Below, one piece after another: positions 51,370 to 60,261 of a stretch of 64,000 bases of DNA. Location: positions 45,434-109,433 of the forward strand of contig NZ_BONC01000022.1 in assembly GCF_016862515.1 (NCBI RefSeq). The letters are read 5' to 3'. Source of the stretch: Asanoa iriomotensis (lineage in GTDB: Bacteria > Actinomycetota > Actinomycetes > Mycobacteriales > Micromonosporaceae). How positions within the stretch are numbered: the first letter of the stretch is position 1; each line of letters opens with the position of its first letter. The notes beneath the pieces were generated by a model that saw nothing but the letters and a program-made list of their open reading frames with translations, was not told the DNA's origin and searched no databases. The translations under genes and the position numbers were made by a program.

Positions 51370-52611
51370 TTAGCCAGGTGCCCGGGCCGCCTCCCGCCGG
51401 GCGCCGTCGTAGGACGTGACGGCGTTCGGGCGCACCAGGAACGACGCCGAGAACGCGAACGTCACCAGGCCGCCGACGGCGAGGCCGCCCGCCGGGCCGA
51501 GCGCCGAGGCGAGGGCGCCGAGCACCACCTGGCCGAGCGACGGGCCGCCGTTGGAGGCCACCTGGTAGAGCGAGGAGACCCGGCCGCGCAGGTGGTCCGG
51601 CGTGTCGAGCTGCACCGCCGACTGCCGGATCGTCGTGGCCACCGCGTCGCACCAGCCGAGGGCCAGCGCGAGCAACAGCGCGAGCCAGATGACCGGCGCC
51701 TGTCCGAAGAGGACGACCACGACGCCGTACGACATCGTCGTGGCCACCGCGATCATGCCCTGGCGGCGCCCGCGCTTGACGATGCGGAACACCGTCCAGG
51801 TCGCCAGCAGCGCGCCCGCGCTCGGCGCCGCCGCCAGGATGCCGTAGCCGGTCGGGCCCACGTGGAACACGTCGGTCGCCAGCGCCGGCAGCACGACGCG
51901 GTACGCGCCGAACAGCGACAGCGCCACGTCGAGCGCGATGAGCTGCACGAGCAGTGGGCGCGAGGTGACGTATCGCGCGCCCTCGCGCAGCTCGGTGAAG
52001 AACGGCGCCTCGACCGGTCGGCCCGGCAGCGGCGCGGTCCGCACGAAGAACAGCAGGACGACGAGGACGGCGTACGTGGCGACGTCGAACAGGTAGACCC
52101 AACCGGGTCCGCCGACCGCGATCAGCACGCCGCCGAGCGCCGGGCCGACGAGCACGGCCAGCTCCCGCGACGGGTTCACCAGCGCTACCGCCTCCGGCAG
52201 CTGGTCGCGTGACACCAATGCCGGCAGGAGCGCGATCCGGGCGGGCTTGTCGAACGTGGCCGCGGCGGTGATCAGGAGGACGCTGGCCAGGATGTGCCAC
52301 ACCCGCACCTCGCCGGCGAAGGTGAGCACCGCGAGCGCGAGCGCGCCTAGCAGCGAGAACGCCTGGCTCGCCTGGAGCAGCCGCCGGCGGTCGAGCCGGT
52401 CGGCCCACACGCCGCCCAGCGGGCTGAGCACGATCACGCCGAGGCCCTGCGCGAGCCCCACCAGACCCGTGATCGAGATCGAGCCGGACAGCGCGTACAC
52501 GTGGTAGAGGCACGCGGCCTGGGTGGCCCGGGTGCCGAGCTGCGAGACGACCACGCCGACCCAGTAGAAGGCGAAGTCCCGGTTACGCAGCAGCCGGCCG
52601 AGATCATTCAT
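51370..52611 (-). CDS. MFS transporter (MFS_3 / EntS-like)
   Basis: 413 residues with about 12 hydrophobic helices. N-terminus LLRNRDFAFYWVGVVVSQLG and the loop GGVWADRLDRRRLLQASQAF match the A-motif region of MFS_3-type exporters. The middle loop PVEAPFFTELREGARYVTSR is also typical. It starts 1 nt beyond the stop of the second MFS gene, so the two are coupled and may form a heteromeric pair or be duplicates. Position between the uptake genes and the oxygenase operon suggests transport of the substrate or a product; direction is unknown. Confidence 0.88.
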   Translation of the reverse strand: MNDLGRLLRNRDFAFYWVGVVVSQLGTRATQAACLYHVYALSGSISITGLVGLAQGLGVIVLSPLGGVWADRLDRRRLLQASQAFSLLGALALAVLTFAGEVRVWHILASVLLITAAATFDKPARIALLPALVSRDQLPEAVALVNPSRELAVLVGPALGGVLIAVGGPGWVYLFDVATYAVLVVLLFFVRTAPLPGRPVEAPFFTELREGARYVTSRPLLVQLIALDVALSLFGAYRVVLPALATDVFHVGPTGYGILAAAPSAGALLATWTVFRIVKRGRRQGMIAVATTMSYGVVVVLFGQAPVIWLALLLALALGWCDAVATTIRQSAVQLDTPDHLRGRVSSLYQVASNGGPSLGQVVLGALASALGPAGGLAVGGLVTFAFSASFLVRPNAVTSYDGARREAARAPG

Positions 52612-52612
52612 C

Positions 52613-53890
52613 TCAGGTCCTCCCGCCCACCATCGACGGGACCTCGCGGACGGCGGCGCGGTCGCGGAACAGGGCCGGTGCGGCCAGGGCCGCGGCGACC
52701 ACCGCGGTCAGCGCGGCTACCTCCATGCCGGCCCGGGCGCCGAGTGCCTCGCACACCCAGCCCAGCAGTGGGCCGCCGAACGGGGTGCTGCCCACGAAGA
52801 CCAGCCCGTGTACCGCCAGGACGCGGCCGTGCATCTCCTCCGGTGAGTTCAGCATCAGCAGGACCCGGCCCGCCGTGTTGACGCAGATGTTGGCGAAGCC
52901 GAGGCCGACCATCGCGAGGTAGGCGACGTAGATCGACGGCGCGATGCCGACGATCAGGTTGGCGGCCGCGAGCGCGCAGGTGGCGAGCAGCATGAAGCGG
53001 CCGTTCATCGAGTCGCGCGAGGCGACCCAGAGCGCACCGGCGACGGCGCCGACGCCCATGCTGGCCGTCAGGTAGCCGTACTGCTCCGGTCCGCCGTGGA
53101 ACGTCTCGCTCGACAGCAGCGGCAGGACGATGCGGAAGTTCTGCCCGAATACCGCGACGATCAGGATGATGATCATGCAGCCGCGCAGGCGTGGGTTTTT
53201 CAGGATGTAGCGGACGCCGTCGAACGACTTGACCCGGCCCTTGGGCCGCGCGCGTTCCTGCATCTCGCCGGGTCGCATCTTGACCAGCCCGATGATGACG
53301 GCCACGAACGAGACGGCGTTGATGAGGAACGCGGGGCCGACGCCGGCGGCGGCGATCAGGACGCCCGCGATCGCCGGCCCGACCAGGCGGCCCGTGTTGT
53401 GGATCGTCGAGTTGAGCGACTGGGCGTTGACGTACGAGTCGCGGGGCACGACGTCGCCGACGAACGACTGCCGGGCCGGGAAGTCCACGACGCTGACCAG
53501 GCCGAGCAGCAGCGTGACCAGGTAGACCAGGCTCAGCGACACGGAGTCGGTGACCACGAGCAGGCCGAGCGCGAGCGCCAGCAGCGCCTGCCCGATCTGC
53601 GTGCCGATCAAGATCTTGCGGCGGTCGAACCGGTCCGCGATGCTGCCGCCGACGATGCCGAACAGCAGCATCGGCCCGAACTGCAACGCGGCCGCGATGC
53701 CCAGCGCGACGCCGTCGCCGGTCAGCGAGTAGACCAGCCAGTCCTGTGCCACCCGCTGCATCCAGGTGCCGACGACCGACACGGTGTTGCCGATGAAGAA
53801 CAGCCGGTAGTTGCGGACCCGCAGCGAGCGGAACGTGGTGTCGGCCAGGCGGCGGGGGCGCTCGCGGAGAGCCCGGACCAGCGCTTTCAT
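52613..53890 (-). CDS. MFS transporter (MFS_3 type)
   Basis: 425 residues from the ATG at 53890; about 12 helices. It opens with FRSLRVRNYRLFFIGNTVSV and VGTWMQRVAQDWLVYSLTG, and has the A-motif loop GGSIADRFDRRKILIGTQIG, all typical of the enterobactin-exporter-like MFS_3 group. A longer start at 53929 falls inside a hairpin, so I prefer 53890. It is coupled to the following MFS gene. The two proteins share the same family but are not close in sequence, so they are old duplicates or independent recruits. Confidence 0.87.
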   Translation of the reverse strand: MKALVRALRERPRRLADTTFRSLRVRNYRLFFIGNTVSVVGTWMQRVAQDWLVYSLTGDGVALGIAAALQFGPMLLFGIVGGSIADRFDRRKILIGTQIGQALLALALGLLVVTDSVSLSLVYLVTLLLGLVSVVDFPARQSFVGDVVPRDSYVNAQSLNSTIHNTGRLVGPAIAGVLIAAAGVGPAFLINAVSFVAVIIGLVKMRPGEMQERARPKGRVKSFDGVRYILKNPRLRGCMIIILIVAVFGQNFRIVLPLLSSETFHGGPEQYGYLTASMGVGAVAGALWVASRDSMNGRFMLLATCALAAANLIVGIAPSIYVAYLAMVGLGFANICVNTAGRVLLMLNSPEEMHGRVLAVHGLVFVGSTPFGGPLLGWVCEALGARAGMEVAALTAVVAAALAAPALFRDRAAVREVPSMVGGRT

Positions 53891-53916
53891 GGTTTCGCCG
53901 GGTACGCTGCGCGGAC

Positions 53917-53949
53917 GGTGGTGGGGCACCCGTCATGTGCCCCACCACC
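53917..53949 (-). terminator. 13-bp stem-loop between TAXI and MFS genes
   Basis: Perfect arms GGTGGTGGGGCAC (53917-53929) and GTGCCCCACCACC (53937-53949) enclose a 7-nt loop. It lies 23 nt after the TAXI stop and 26 nt before the MFS start. There is no T run, so it may be a weak terminator or an mRNA-stabilising element that adjusts expression along the operon. Confidence 0.55.
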
Positions 53950-53972
53950 GCTGCCGCCGGCGGTCAGCCGGC

Positions 53973-54878
53973 TCAGAGCAGTCCCGCTTCCTTGTAGTAG
54001 CGCTCGGCGCCCGCGTGCAGCTGCAGCGGCGAGGTCTTCACCACCGCGGCCGGGTCCCAGGCCATGTGCACGGCCTGGTTGAAGAACAGGTCCCGGTTGC
54101 TGTCGTAGAGCTTGGTCAGGTCGTACACGAACTCCTCGTCCGTGTCCGCCGGCAGGTAGATCAGGATGCCGTCGTGCCGGTTCAGCGCCTTGACCGGCTT
54201 GTCCACCCCGCGCAGGAAGTGGAACGGCACCTCGCCGGTGCCGCCGTGCCCGTTGGCCGCCAGCTGCGCGAGCAGCTCGTCGTCGAAGTCGAAGAACCGC
54301 AGGTTCAGCAGCACCGAGGCGTCGATCCAGTGCTTGGTGACGGCGCTGCGTCCCATGTAGAGGTTCGCCAGGATGACGTCGATGTCACCGGCGCGGAAGT
54401 CGCCCTGACCGATCTTGCGTACGCTGCCGCCCTTGGCCTCTACTGCTTCTTTGGTCAGTCCGTAGTACTCCATCACCTGTTTCGGCACGACGGAGGCGAT
54501 GCTCTCCAGGTCGTGGGTCAGCAGCCGGACCGGGTAGTCGGACTGCGCGATCTGGTGGAGGCTGGTGAAGCCGAGCTCGTGCCGGGCCGCGGCGACCAGC
54601 CACGACGGGCGGCGGACGCGGCCGATCGCCCGCAGCTCCGCGAACGTCTCACCCTGGTAGAGGTGCTCGCCCGCGATCGCCCAGCCGATCGTCTGCGGGA
54701 CGCTGGCGCCCAGGTCGGCCTTGCCGCCCCCGACGTACCGCGGGTTGTTGGTCGAACCCGACGCGCTGAGCACCTCGACCTCGTAGCCCAGCGGCTCGAG
54801 CAGCCGGCGGGTGATGTCGCCCAGCACCCACCACGGCTCTCCGACCGCACTGCCCGCGAACTTCAGACTCTTCGACAT
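53973..54878 (-). CDS. TAXI-family solute-binding protein without signal peptide
   Basis: 301 residues. TAXI TRAP-type receptor wording: MSKSLKFAGSAVGEPWWVLG, LGYEVEVLSASGSTNNPRYV, KADLGASVPQTIGWAIAGEH, then a long C-terminal lobe ending VKTSPLQLHAGAERYYKEAG. The ATG at 54878 has GACAGGAG upstream. The start leaves no signal peptide or lipobox, unlike normal secreted receptors, and no TRAP membrane subunit (DctQ/DctM) is in the window. It could be a cytoplasmic enzyme of the same fold, as the Pht5-like decarboxylase is, or a receptor with a mis-set start; the in-frame extension upstream is not signal-like. Confidence 0.8.
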   Translation of the reverse strand: MSKSLKFAGSAVGEPWWVLGDITRRLLEPLGYEVEVLSASGSTNNPRYVGGGKADLGASVPQTIGWAIAGEHLYQGETFAELRAIGRVRRPSWLVAAARHELGFTSLHQIAQSDYPVRLLTHDLESIASVVPKQVMEYYGLTKEAVEAKGGSVRKIGQGDFRAGDIDVILANLYMGRSAVTKHWIDASVLLNLRFFDFDDELLAQLAANGHGGTGEVPFHFLRGVDKPVKALNRHDGILIYLPADTDEEFVYDLTKLYDSNRDLFFNQAVHMAWDPAAVVKTSPLQLHAGAERYYKEAGLL

Positions 54879-54928
54879 GGATCTCCTGTCAACGTGTGGA
54901 ACGTGAACTGCCGCATGTGGACGGACGA

Positions 54929-56092
54929 CTACTTGGACAGCGGCTTCTTGCCGGTCTGCCGGATGACGCTCTCCCAGAGGTCCTCCCACTTCTTGACCGC
55001 GTCGGGGTCGTTGATGAGGTCGGTGGAGACCGGGATCGCCTTGATGTTCGGGTCGAGGCCGCCCTCGATCGGGAGCACCGTGGTGCGGTTCATCGAGACG
55101 CTCAACTTCGCGTGCTCCATCGAGAGGGTCCAGTCGATGTAGAGCAGCGCGCCGGGCAGGTTGTCGGCCGTGATCGGGATCGCGTCGCCGCCGGGGCGCA
55201 CGACGATCGGCTCGACCGGCTTGGGGTCCTTCCAGGCGATCGGGGCGCCCTTGTTGACGTTGCTCTGGACGCTGTGCTGGTAGCCGTCCGCGATGATGTC
55301 GAACTCGCCCGCGGCCAGGAGCTGGACCATCAGCGTGTGGCCGTCGGTGGGGATCATCTTCGACGCGGCGTTGCGGAACAGGTCGATCGCCTGTTCCTCG
55401 GTCATACCTTTCTCCTTGACGAAGTAGTCCTTGACCAGCGTCGCGAACCAGACGTAGTCACCGACGTCGACCGCCACGGCCTTGGGGTGGGCGAGCACCT
55501 CCTCCCACGTCGTCGGCACGTCGCCGCCCTTGACCTGCTTGGTGTTCCACGCGGCGACGAAGACGTTGACCGTGTCGCTGGCGAAGTACTTGGACAGCTT
55601 GGCGCTGTCCGGGATCGCGTCGAGGTTCGGCGAGTTCAGCGGCAGCAGCCAGCCCTCGCGTTCCATCGGTGCGACCTCGGTCGCGTCGGCGATGAACACG
55701 TCGGTGCCGGCGTGGCAGGCCTTGATCTCCTCGACCAGCCTGGCCCGGCCGGAGTCGGCGTCGGCCGACTGCAGCTCGACCTCGACGCCGGTGGCCTTGG
55801 TGAACGCCGGGTACGTGATCTTCGCGTCGTCGGGGTTCGTGGATGCGGTGATGGTGACCGGGCCCTTGTCCTTGGCCAGCTCCTTCAGCTTCGCGGTGCG
55901 CTGGTCCATCGACAGGCCCTCGAGCTGGCCGTAGATGTCGTCCAGCTCCTTGGCGGTCTTGGCGAAGCAGTCGTCGCCGCCGCCCGCGGAGCTCTCGGCC
56001 GTGGCCGTCGGCGAACCGCCGCAGGCCGAGAGGGCTAGGCAGGCGACCGTGGCCACGGCCGCCGTGGATCTCCAGAACTTGGCTGTCCTCAT
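54929..56092 (-). CDS. ABC transporter solute-binding lipoprotein
   Basis: 387 residues. Signal peptide with lipobox: AAVATVACLALSACGGSPT, so lipidated at about Cys24. The mature part is an extracellular solute-binding protein family 1 / FbpA-like receptor: VTITASTNPDDAKITYPAFT, FIADATEVAPMEREGWLLPL, TVNVFVAAWNTKQVKGGDVP, TWEEVLAHPKAVAVDVGDY. The proteins of this group bind iron, putrescine or small organic acids. Together with the ATPase and fused permease upstream it forms a complete importer, probably for the aromatic substrate of the island. Confidence 0.92.
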   Translation of the reverse strand: MRTAKFWRSTAAVATVACLALSACGGSPTATAESSAGGGDDCFAKTAKELDDIYGQLEGLSMDQRTAKLKELAKDKGPVTITASTNPDDAKITYPAFTKATGVEVELQSADADSGRARLVEEIKACHAGTDVFIADATEVAPMEREGWLLPLNSPNLDAIPDSAKLSKYFASDTVNVFVAAWNTKQVKGGDVPTTWEEVLAHPKAVAVDVGDYVWFATLVKDYFVKEKGMTEEQAIDLFRNAASKMIPTDGHTLMVQLLAAGEFDIIADGYQHSVQSNVNKGAPIAWKDPKPVEPIVVRPGGDAIPITADNLPGALLYIDWTLSMEHAKLSVSMNRTTVLPIEGGLDPNIKAIPVSTDLINDPDAVKKWEDLWESVIRQTGKKPLSK

Positions 56093-56128
56093 GTGGTTCC
56101 TACCTCCGGGGGTGATGTCAGGGGGCCG

Positions 56129-57298
56129 TCAGGCCGGCAGCAGGGAACAGTGTTCGGAAGGAAAGGTCAGGTGCACCGCGCTGTCGCGGGAGAACCTGAT
56201 CGAGGGGTTGCAGCGGGTACGGACGGTGAAGTCGCCCACCGAGACGAGGTGGTCGACGGCGTCCCCGAGGAACGCGCGGTTCGCGATGGTGCCGTTCCAG
56301 ACGCCCGGGGCACTGGTGCTCGCCTCGCCCTCGGCGACCTGGATGTGCTCGGGCCGGACGGAGACGATGACCTGCGCGCCGGTCGCGAGGTCGCCGGGCG
56401 ACCGCGCCGCGAGCCGGCCCTGCGGCGTCGTGACCACGTAGCGGTCCCCTTCGCGGGACTCGACCTCGCCGGCGATCAGGTTCGTGGTGCCGACGAAGTC
56501 CGCCACGAACCGCGACCGGGGGTTGTTGTAGATGTCGGTCGGCCGGCCCATCTGCTCGACCTTGCCGTTGGACATGACGGCGATGACGTCGGACATCGCC
56601 AGCGCCTCGACCTGGTCGTGCGTCACGTAGACCGTGGTGACGCCGAGGTCGCGCTGGAGCCGCTTGAGCTCGAACCGCATGTCCTCGCGCAACTTCGCGT
56701 CCAGGTTGGACAGTGGTTCGTCGAGCAGCAGCAGCGGGGGCTGCATCACCAGCGCGCGGGCCAGCGCGAGGCGCTGCTGCTGGCCGCCGGAGAGGTCGGT
56801 CGCCGGGCGGGTGGCCAGGTGGTCGAGCTGCACCACGGCGAGCGCCCGGTCGGCCCGCTCGGTGATCTCCTTGCGCGACAGGCGGTCCTTGCCACGGCGG
56901 GCGCGCAGCGGGAAGGAGACGTTCTTGCGCACGTTCATGTGGGGCCAGATGGCGTACGACTGGAAGACCATCCCGAGGCCGCGCTGGTTCGCCGGCAGCC
57001 GGACGCCCTTGCTCGACGAGAACAGCACGCGCTCCCCGACGGCGATCTCACCCTGGTTGGGGTGCTCGAGCCCGGCGACGCAGCGCAAGGTGGTGGTCTT
57101 GCCGCAGCCGGACGGCCCGAGCAGGGTGAGCAGCCGGCCCGGCTCGACCGACAGGGAGACGTCGTCGACCGCGCGGACGACGTCCTCGGCCTCGCCCTTG
57201 CTGCTCTTGAACGTCTTGACCAGACCCTCGACGGCCAGGCGGCCGTCCTTGACCGTGACCTGGGTGCTCATGCGGGATCCCATCCTGTGAGTGGTCAT
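56129..57298 (-). CDS. ABC transporter ATP-binding protein
   Basis: 389 residues from the ATG at 57298, which overlaps the permease stop (ATGA); ATGs at 57283 and 57271 are alternatives. Walker A LLGPSGCGKTTTLRCVAGLE, Q-loop GLGMVFQSYAIWPHMNV, signature DLSGGQQQRLALARALVMQP, Walker B LLLLDEPLSNLDAKLREDMR and H-loop VYVTHDQVEALAM are all present. The C-terminal TOBE-like extension (VIVSVRPEHIQVAEGE) is that of the putrescine/iron/maltose importer class. It supplies energy to the adjacent permease. Confidence 0.95.
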   Translation of the reverse strand: MTTHRMGSRMSTQVTVKDGRLAVEGLVKTFKSSKGEAEDVVRAVDDVSLSVEPGRLLTLLGPSGCGKTTTLRCVAGLEHPNQGEIAVGERVLFSSSKGVRLPANQRGLGMVFQSYAIWPHMNVRKNVSFPLRARRGKDRLSRKEITERADRALAVVQLDHLATRPATDLSGGQQQRLALARALVMQPPLLLLDEPLSNLDAKLREDMRFELKRLQRDLGVTTVYVTHDQVEALAMSDVIAVMSNGKVEQMGRPTDIYNNPRSRFVADFVGTTNLIAGEVESREGDRYVVTTPQGRLAARSPGDLATGAQVIVSVRPEHIQVAEGEASTSAPGVWNGTIANRAFLGDAVDHLVSVGDFTVRTRCNPSIRFSRDSAVHLTFPSEHCSLLPA

Positions 57299-59082
57299 TT
57301 CAGGCCGACGCCGATGTTCGCGCCGAGCTTGCGGGCGATCAGGACGAGGACCATCAGGACCCCGACCATCACCATCCCGAAGGCGGCGATCTCGGTGAAC
57401 GAGCCGTCGGACCACATCTCCCAGATGCGGACCGAGATGACCTCGTTGCCGGGCGAGTAGAGGAGCAGGGAGGCGGACAGCTCGCGGATCAGGCCGACGA
57501 CGAGGTAGATCCAGCCGCCCAGCAGGCCGGGGAAGAGCAAGGGCAGGGTGACCCAGCGGAACGTCTGCCACCACGTGGCGCCGCTGGTGTTCGCGGACTC
57601 CTCCAGCTCGCCGCCGATCTGGTACATCGAGGCGCTGGCGTACCGCATGCCGATCGGGATGCTCTTGGTGAAGTAGGCGATCAGCAGGATCCACCAGGTC
57701 GCGTAGATCGGCAGCGGGAAGCGCAGGTAGACGTAGAGCAGCGAGACGCCGAGCACCAGACCGGGGATCATCAGCGGCAGGAACGTCAGGCTGTCGAGGA
57801 TGTTGCGGCCAAAGAGGTTGGTCCGGATGACCACCCAGGCGACGACCGCGACCAGGAACATCACGCAGGTCGCCGCGGTCAGCGAGAGCGAGAACGAGTT
57901 GACGATCGCGTTGACGGACGGGCCGTCGCTGACCAGGTCGCGGTAGTTGTCGAGCGTGAGCGCGCTGAGGCTCGCCCGGGACGGCACCTGGTAGTACGGC
58001 TGCAGCGAGGCGTAGATGAGCGTCAGCAGCGGCAGCACCACGGCGATCGCGAAGTAGAGCAGCAGGCCGGTGAGCACGAACGGCTTGGCCTTGCCGAGCT
58101 CCATCGGCCGGGGCCGGAAACCCTTGCCGGAGACCGTCTGGAAGGCGCGCGACTTGCGCTGCAGGCGCGACTGCCAGAGCACGCCGGCGGCCGCGATCAC
58201 CAGCAGGGTGGTGGCGATGGCGCCGGCCTCACCGGTGCGCGGCGGGAAGTGGCCGAGCGCCTCCCAGATCCGCGAGGTGAGCACCCACTCGTTGACCGGG
58301 ATGCCGAGCAGCGCCGGCACCTCGAAGGACTCCAGGCCGCTGACCAACATGATCAGGGCGCAGGTGTAGAGGGCGGGGCGGACCAGCGGGAGGGTCACCG
58401 TGCGGACGGTGCGCCAGAGGGAGGCGCCGCTCATCAGCGCGGACTCCTCGAGCGCGGGGTCCATCGAGCGGAAGGCGGCGTACATCAGGAGGAAGACCAG
58501 CGGTGTCGAGCCCAGTCCCTCGACGAAGATCATGCCGCCGATGGAGTAGATGTTGATCGCCCCGGCGCCGAAGATCGGCTCGAGCCAGGAGTTGATGATC
58601 CCGATCCGCGGGCTCAGCAGGAAGATCCAGGCGATCGTGTTGAGGATGCCGGGGACGACCAGCGGGATGAGCGCGGTGGCGAAGATCAGACCTTTGAACG
58701 GGATATCGGTTCGCACCGTGAGGTAGGCGAGTGTCGTGCCGATCGTCACCGAGAGGACCGTCGACCCGATCGCGTACATCAGGGTGTTGCGCCACATCTC
58801 CGTGAGGCCGACCGCCGAGTACGCCTCCTCGAAGAAGCGGAACGTGATGGTGCGGCCGTCGTAGAAGGTCCCGTAGAGCAGGTAGAGCAGCGGCACCAGG
58901 ACGAAGTAGGCGACCAGCAGCACGCACACGAGCACGATCAGGTTGCTCGGGCGGAGCAGGTTGCGCAGCATCCCGGAGCCGATGCGGACCCGGCGCCAGC
59001 GGGCCGGGTCCGGGCCGATCCGGGGCGGTTCGCCCGGCTCGGTCGGCCCGACCGGCGGTAGTTGTTGGAGGGTCTCCGTCAT
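57295..59082 (-). CDS. ABC transporter permease, fused two-domain (FbpB-like)
   Basis: 595 residues from the ATG at 59082. Two permease domains in one chain, each with about six helices. The first has the EAA loop ALEESALMSGASLWRTVRTV and the second ELEESANTSGATWWQTFRWV. This fused layout is typical of FbpB/ThiP-type importers of iron and small anions. It is the first gene of the transport operon ending with the solute-binding protein. A FadR-type motif lies about 175 nt upstream. In-frame sequence upstream of 59082 is poor in hydrophobic residues, and GGGCGGCGG lies before the chosen start. Confidence 0.93.
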   Translation of the reverse strand: MTETLQQLPPVGPTEPGEPPRIGPDPARWRRVRIGSGMLRNLLRPSNLIVLVCVLLVAYFVLVPLLYLLYGTFYDGRTITFRFFEEAYSAVGLTEMWRNTLMYAIGSTVLSVTIGTTLAYLTVRTDIPFKGLIFATALIPLVVPGILNTIAWIFLLSPRIGIINSWLEPIFGAGAINIYSIGGMIFVEGLGSTPLVFLLMYAAFRSMDPALEESALMSGASLWRTVRTVTLPLVRPALYTCALIMLVSGLESFEVPALLGIPVNEWVLTSRIWEALGHFPPRTGEAGAIATTLLVIAAAGVLWQSRLQRKSRAFQTVSGKGFRPRPMELGKAKPFVLTGLLLYFAIAVVLPLLTLIYASLQPYYQVPSRASLSALTLDNYRDLVSDGPSVNAIVNSFSLSLTAATCVMFLVAVVAWVVIRTNLFGRNILDSLTFLPLMIPGLVLGVSLLYVYLRFPLPIYATWWILLIAYFTKSIPIGMRYASASMYQIGGELEESANTSGATWWQTFRWVTLPLLFPGLLGGWIYLVVGLIRELSASLLLYSPGNEVISVRIWEMWSDGSFTEIAAFGMVMVGVLMVLVLIARKLGANIGVGLK

Positions 59083-59256
59083 CGCCGACCGCCGCCCGGG
59101 CAGATCGTGATGCGTGTTTCCGTTCTGTCCCCGTCGGCCTGCCTGGCACCCATCGAAATGCCCCCTGTTGCGCTGTGTGGGACCGGGGGCGACGGCCCTG
59201 ACCTGGACGGTCACCCCGGCGATGATGTGCCTGGACGGTACTAGCTAAATGACTTT

Positions 59257-59267
59257 TGGTCTAACCT
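59257..59267. promoter_or_regulatory. FadR-type operator candidate, site 7
   Basis: Read leftward, AGGTTAGACCA fits TnGTnnnACnA with one mismatch and shares GTTAGACCA with site 2. It lies between the divergent permease (start 59082) and phosphotransferase (start about 59312) genes, in a local AT-rich stretch. Confidence 0.4.
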
Positions 59268-59311
59268 TTAGTTCCTACCTATATCATTCCGTTATCTCAA
59301 AGGACTTGGTC

Positions 59312-60187
59312 TTGACACACCCCCGCACCTGGCTCACAGTCGTCCAGTGCGGGACGGGTAACGAGCTCATCGCATGGGTCGAGGCACGGCTGGGCGCCCG
59401 CGTGGCGGCGGCGCGTTCGCTGCACGGCGGCGAGAGTCCGTGGTGGCTCGACCTGACGGCCGCAGACGGGTCGGCATTCTCGGCCGTCCTGCGGACACCG
59501 AGCAGCCGGATCACGCCCGAGCAGATCGCGACCAACGTCGCCGCGCTCACCGTCGCGGCCGCACACGGCCTGCCAGCCCCACGCCTGCTCGCGGCCGACA
59601 CCCACCGCAGCGTGGAGACCGTCCTGCCCGGCACGAGCACCTGGCCCGACGCGCCGAACGTCGCACTGCTCCGCGCGGCCGGCGCCGCGATCGCCCGGGT
59701 GCACACCGTCGCCATCGACCCGCGACCACAGCTCCCGTCACGGCCGCGGCCGATCGCGGTAGACGACTTCGCCGACGACCGCCGGACCGGCCGGATGCCG
59801 ACCACCACGCTGCTCCACCTCGCCGACGAACGGGTACGGGCGATCACGGCGCCGACCGAACCGGCCGTCTTCGTGCACGGCGACGTCTGGCCCGGCAACA
59901 CGCTGATCGCCGGCGACCGGATACGCGCCCTGATCGACTGGAAGACCGCCGGCGTCGGCAACCCCGGCGTCGACCTCGGCGAGCTGCGCAAGCAGGTCGC
60001 GATCCTGTACGACGACGACGCACCCGGCCACGTGCTGGCGGGCTGGGAACGCGCCGCCGGACGAAGGGCCGGCGACATCCCCTACTGGGACGCCGTGGCC
60101 GCGCTCAACACCCCCACCGAGCTGTACAGCCCCCACGCCACCCGCCGGCGGGACACGTTCCTGGGCGCCGCGATCGCACGGTTGTGA
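59312..60187 (+). CDS. Aminoglycoside phosphotransferase-family kinase
   Basis: 291 residues from the TTG at 59312, which has AAAGGA 7 nt upstream; an ATG at 59249 would add 21 residues unlike the family and place the operator motif within the gene. APH/choline kinase fold: VFVHGDVWPGNTLIAGDRI is the catalytic loop with the Asp, and ALIDWKTAGVGNPGVDLGEL carries the metal Asp. Members phosphorylate aminoglycosides, homoserine, choline or other small hydroxy compounds; the substrate is unknown. It is divergent from the ABC transporter operon. Confidence 0.83.
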   Translation: MTHPRTWLTVVQCGTGNELIAWVEARLGARVAAARSLHGGESPWWLDLTAADGSAFSAVLRTPSSRITPEQIATNVAALTVAAAHGLPAPRLLAADTHRSVETVLPGTSTWPDAPNVALLRAAGAAIARVHTVAIDPRPQLPSRPRPIAVDDFADDRRTGRMPTTTLLHLADERVRAITAPTEPAVFVHGDVWPGNTLIAGDRIRALIDWKTAGVGNPGVDLGELRKQVAILYDDDAPGHVLAGWERAAGRRAGDIPYWDAVAALNTPTELYSPHATRRRDTFLGAAIARL

Positions 60188-60261
60188 CGGGGAGCCGACT
60201 GATCCGTGGCGACCGCACCGTCGATGCCTACCGTGGCGGACACATCGGACGGAGGACGCCC

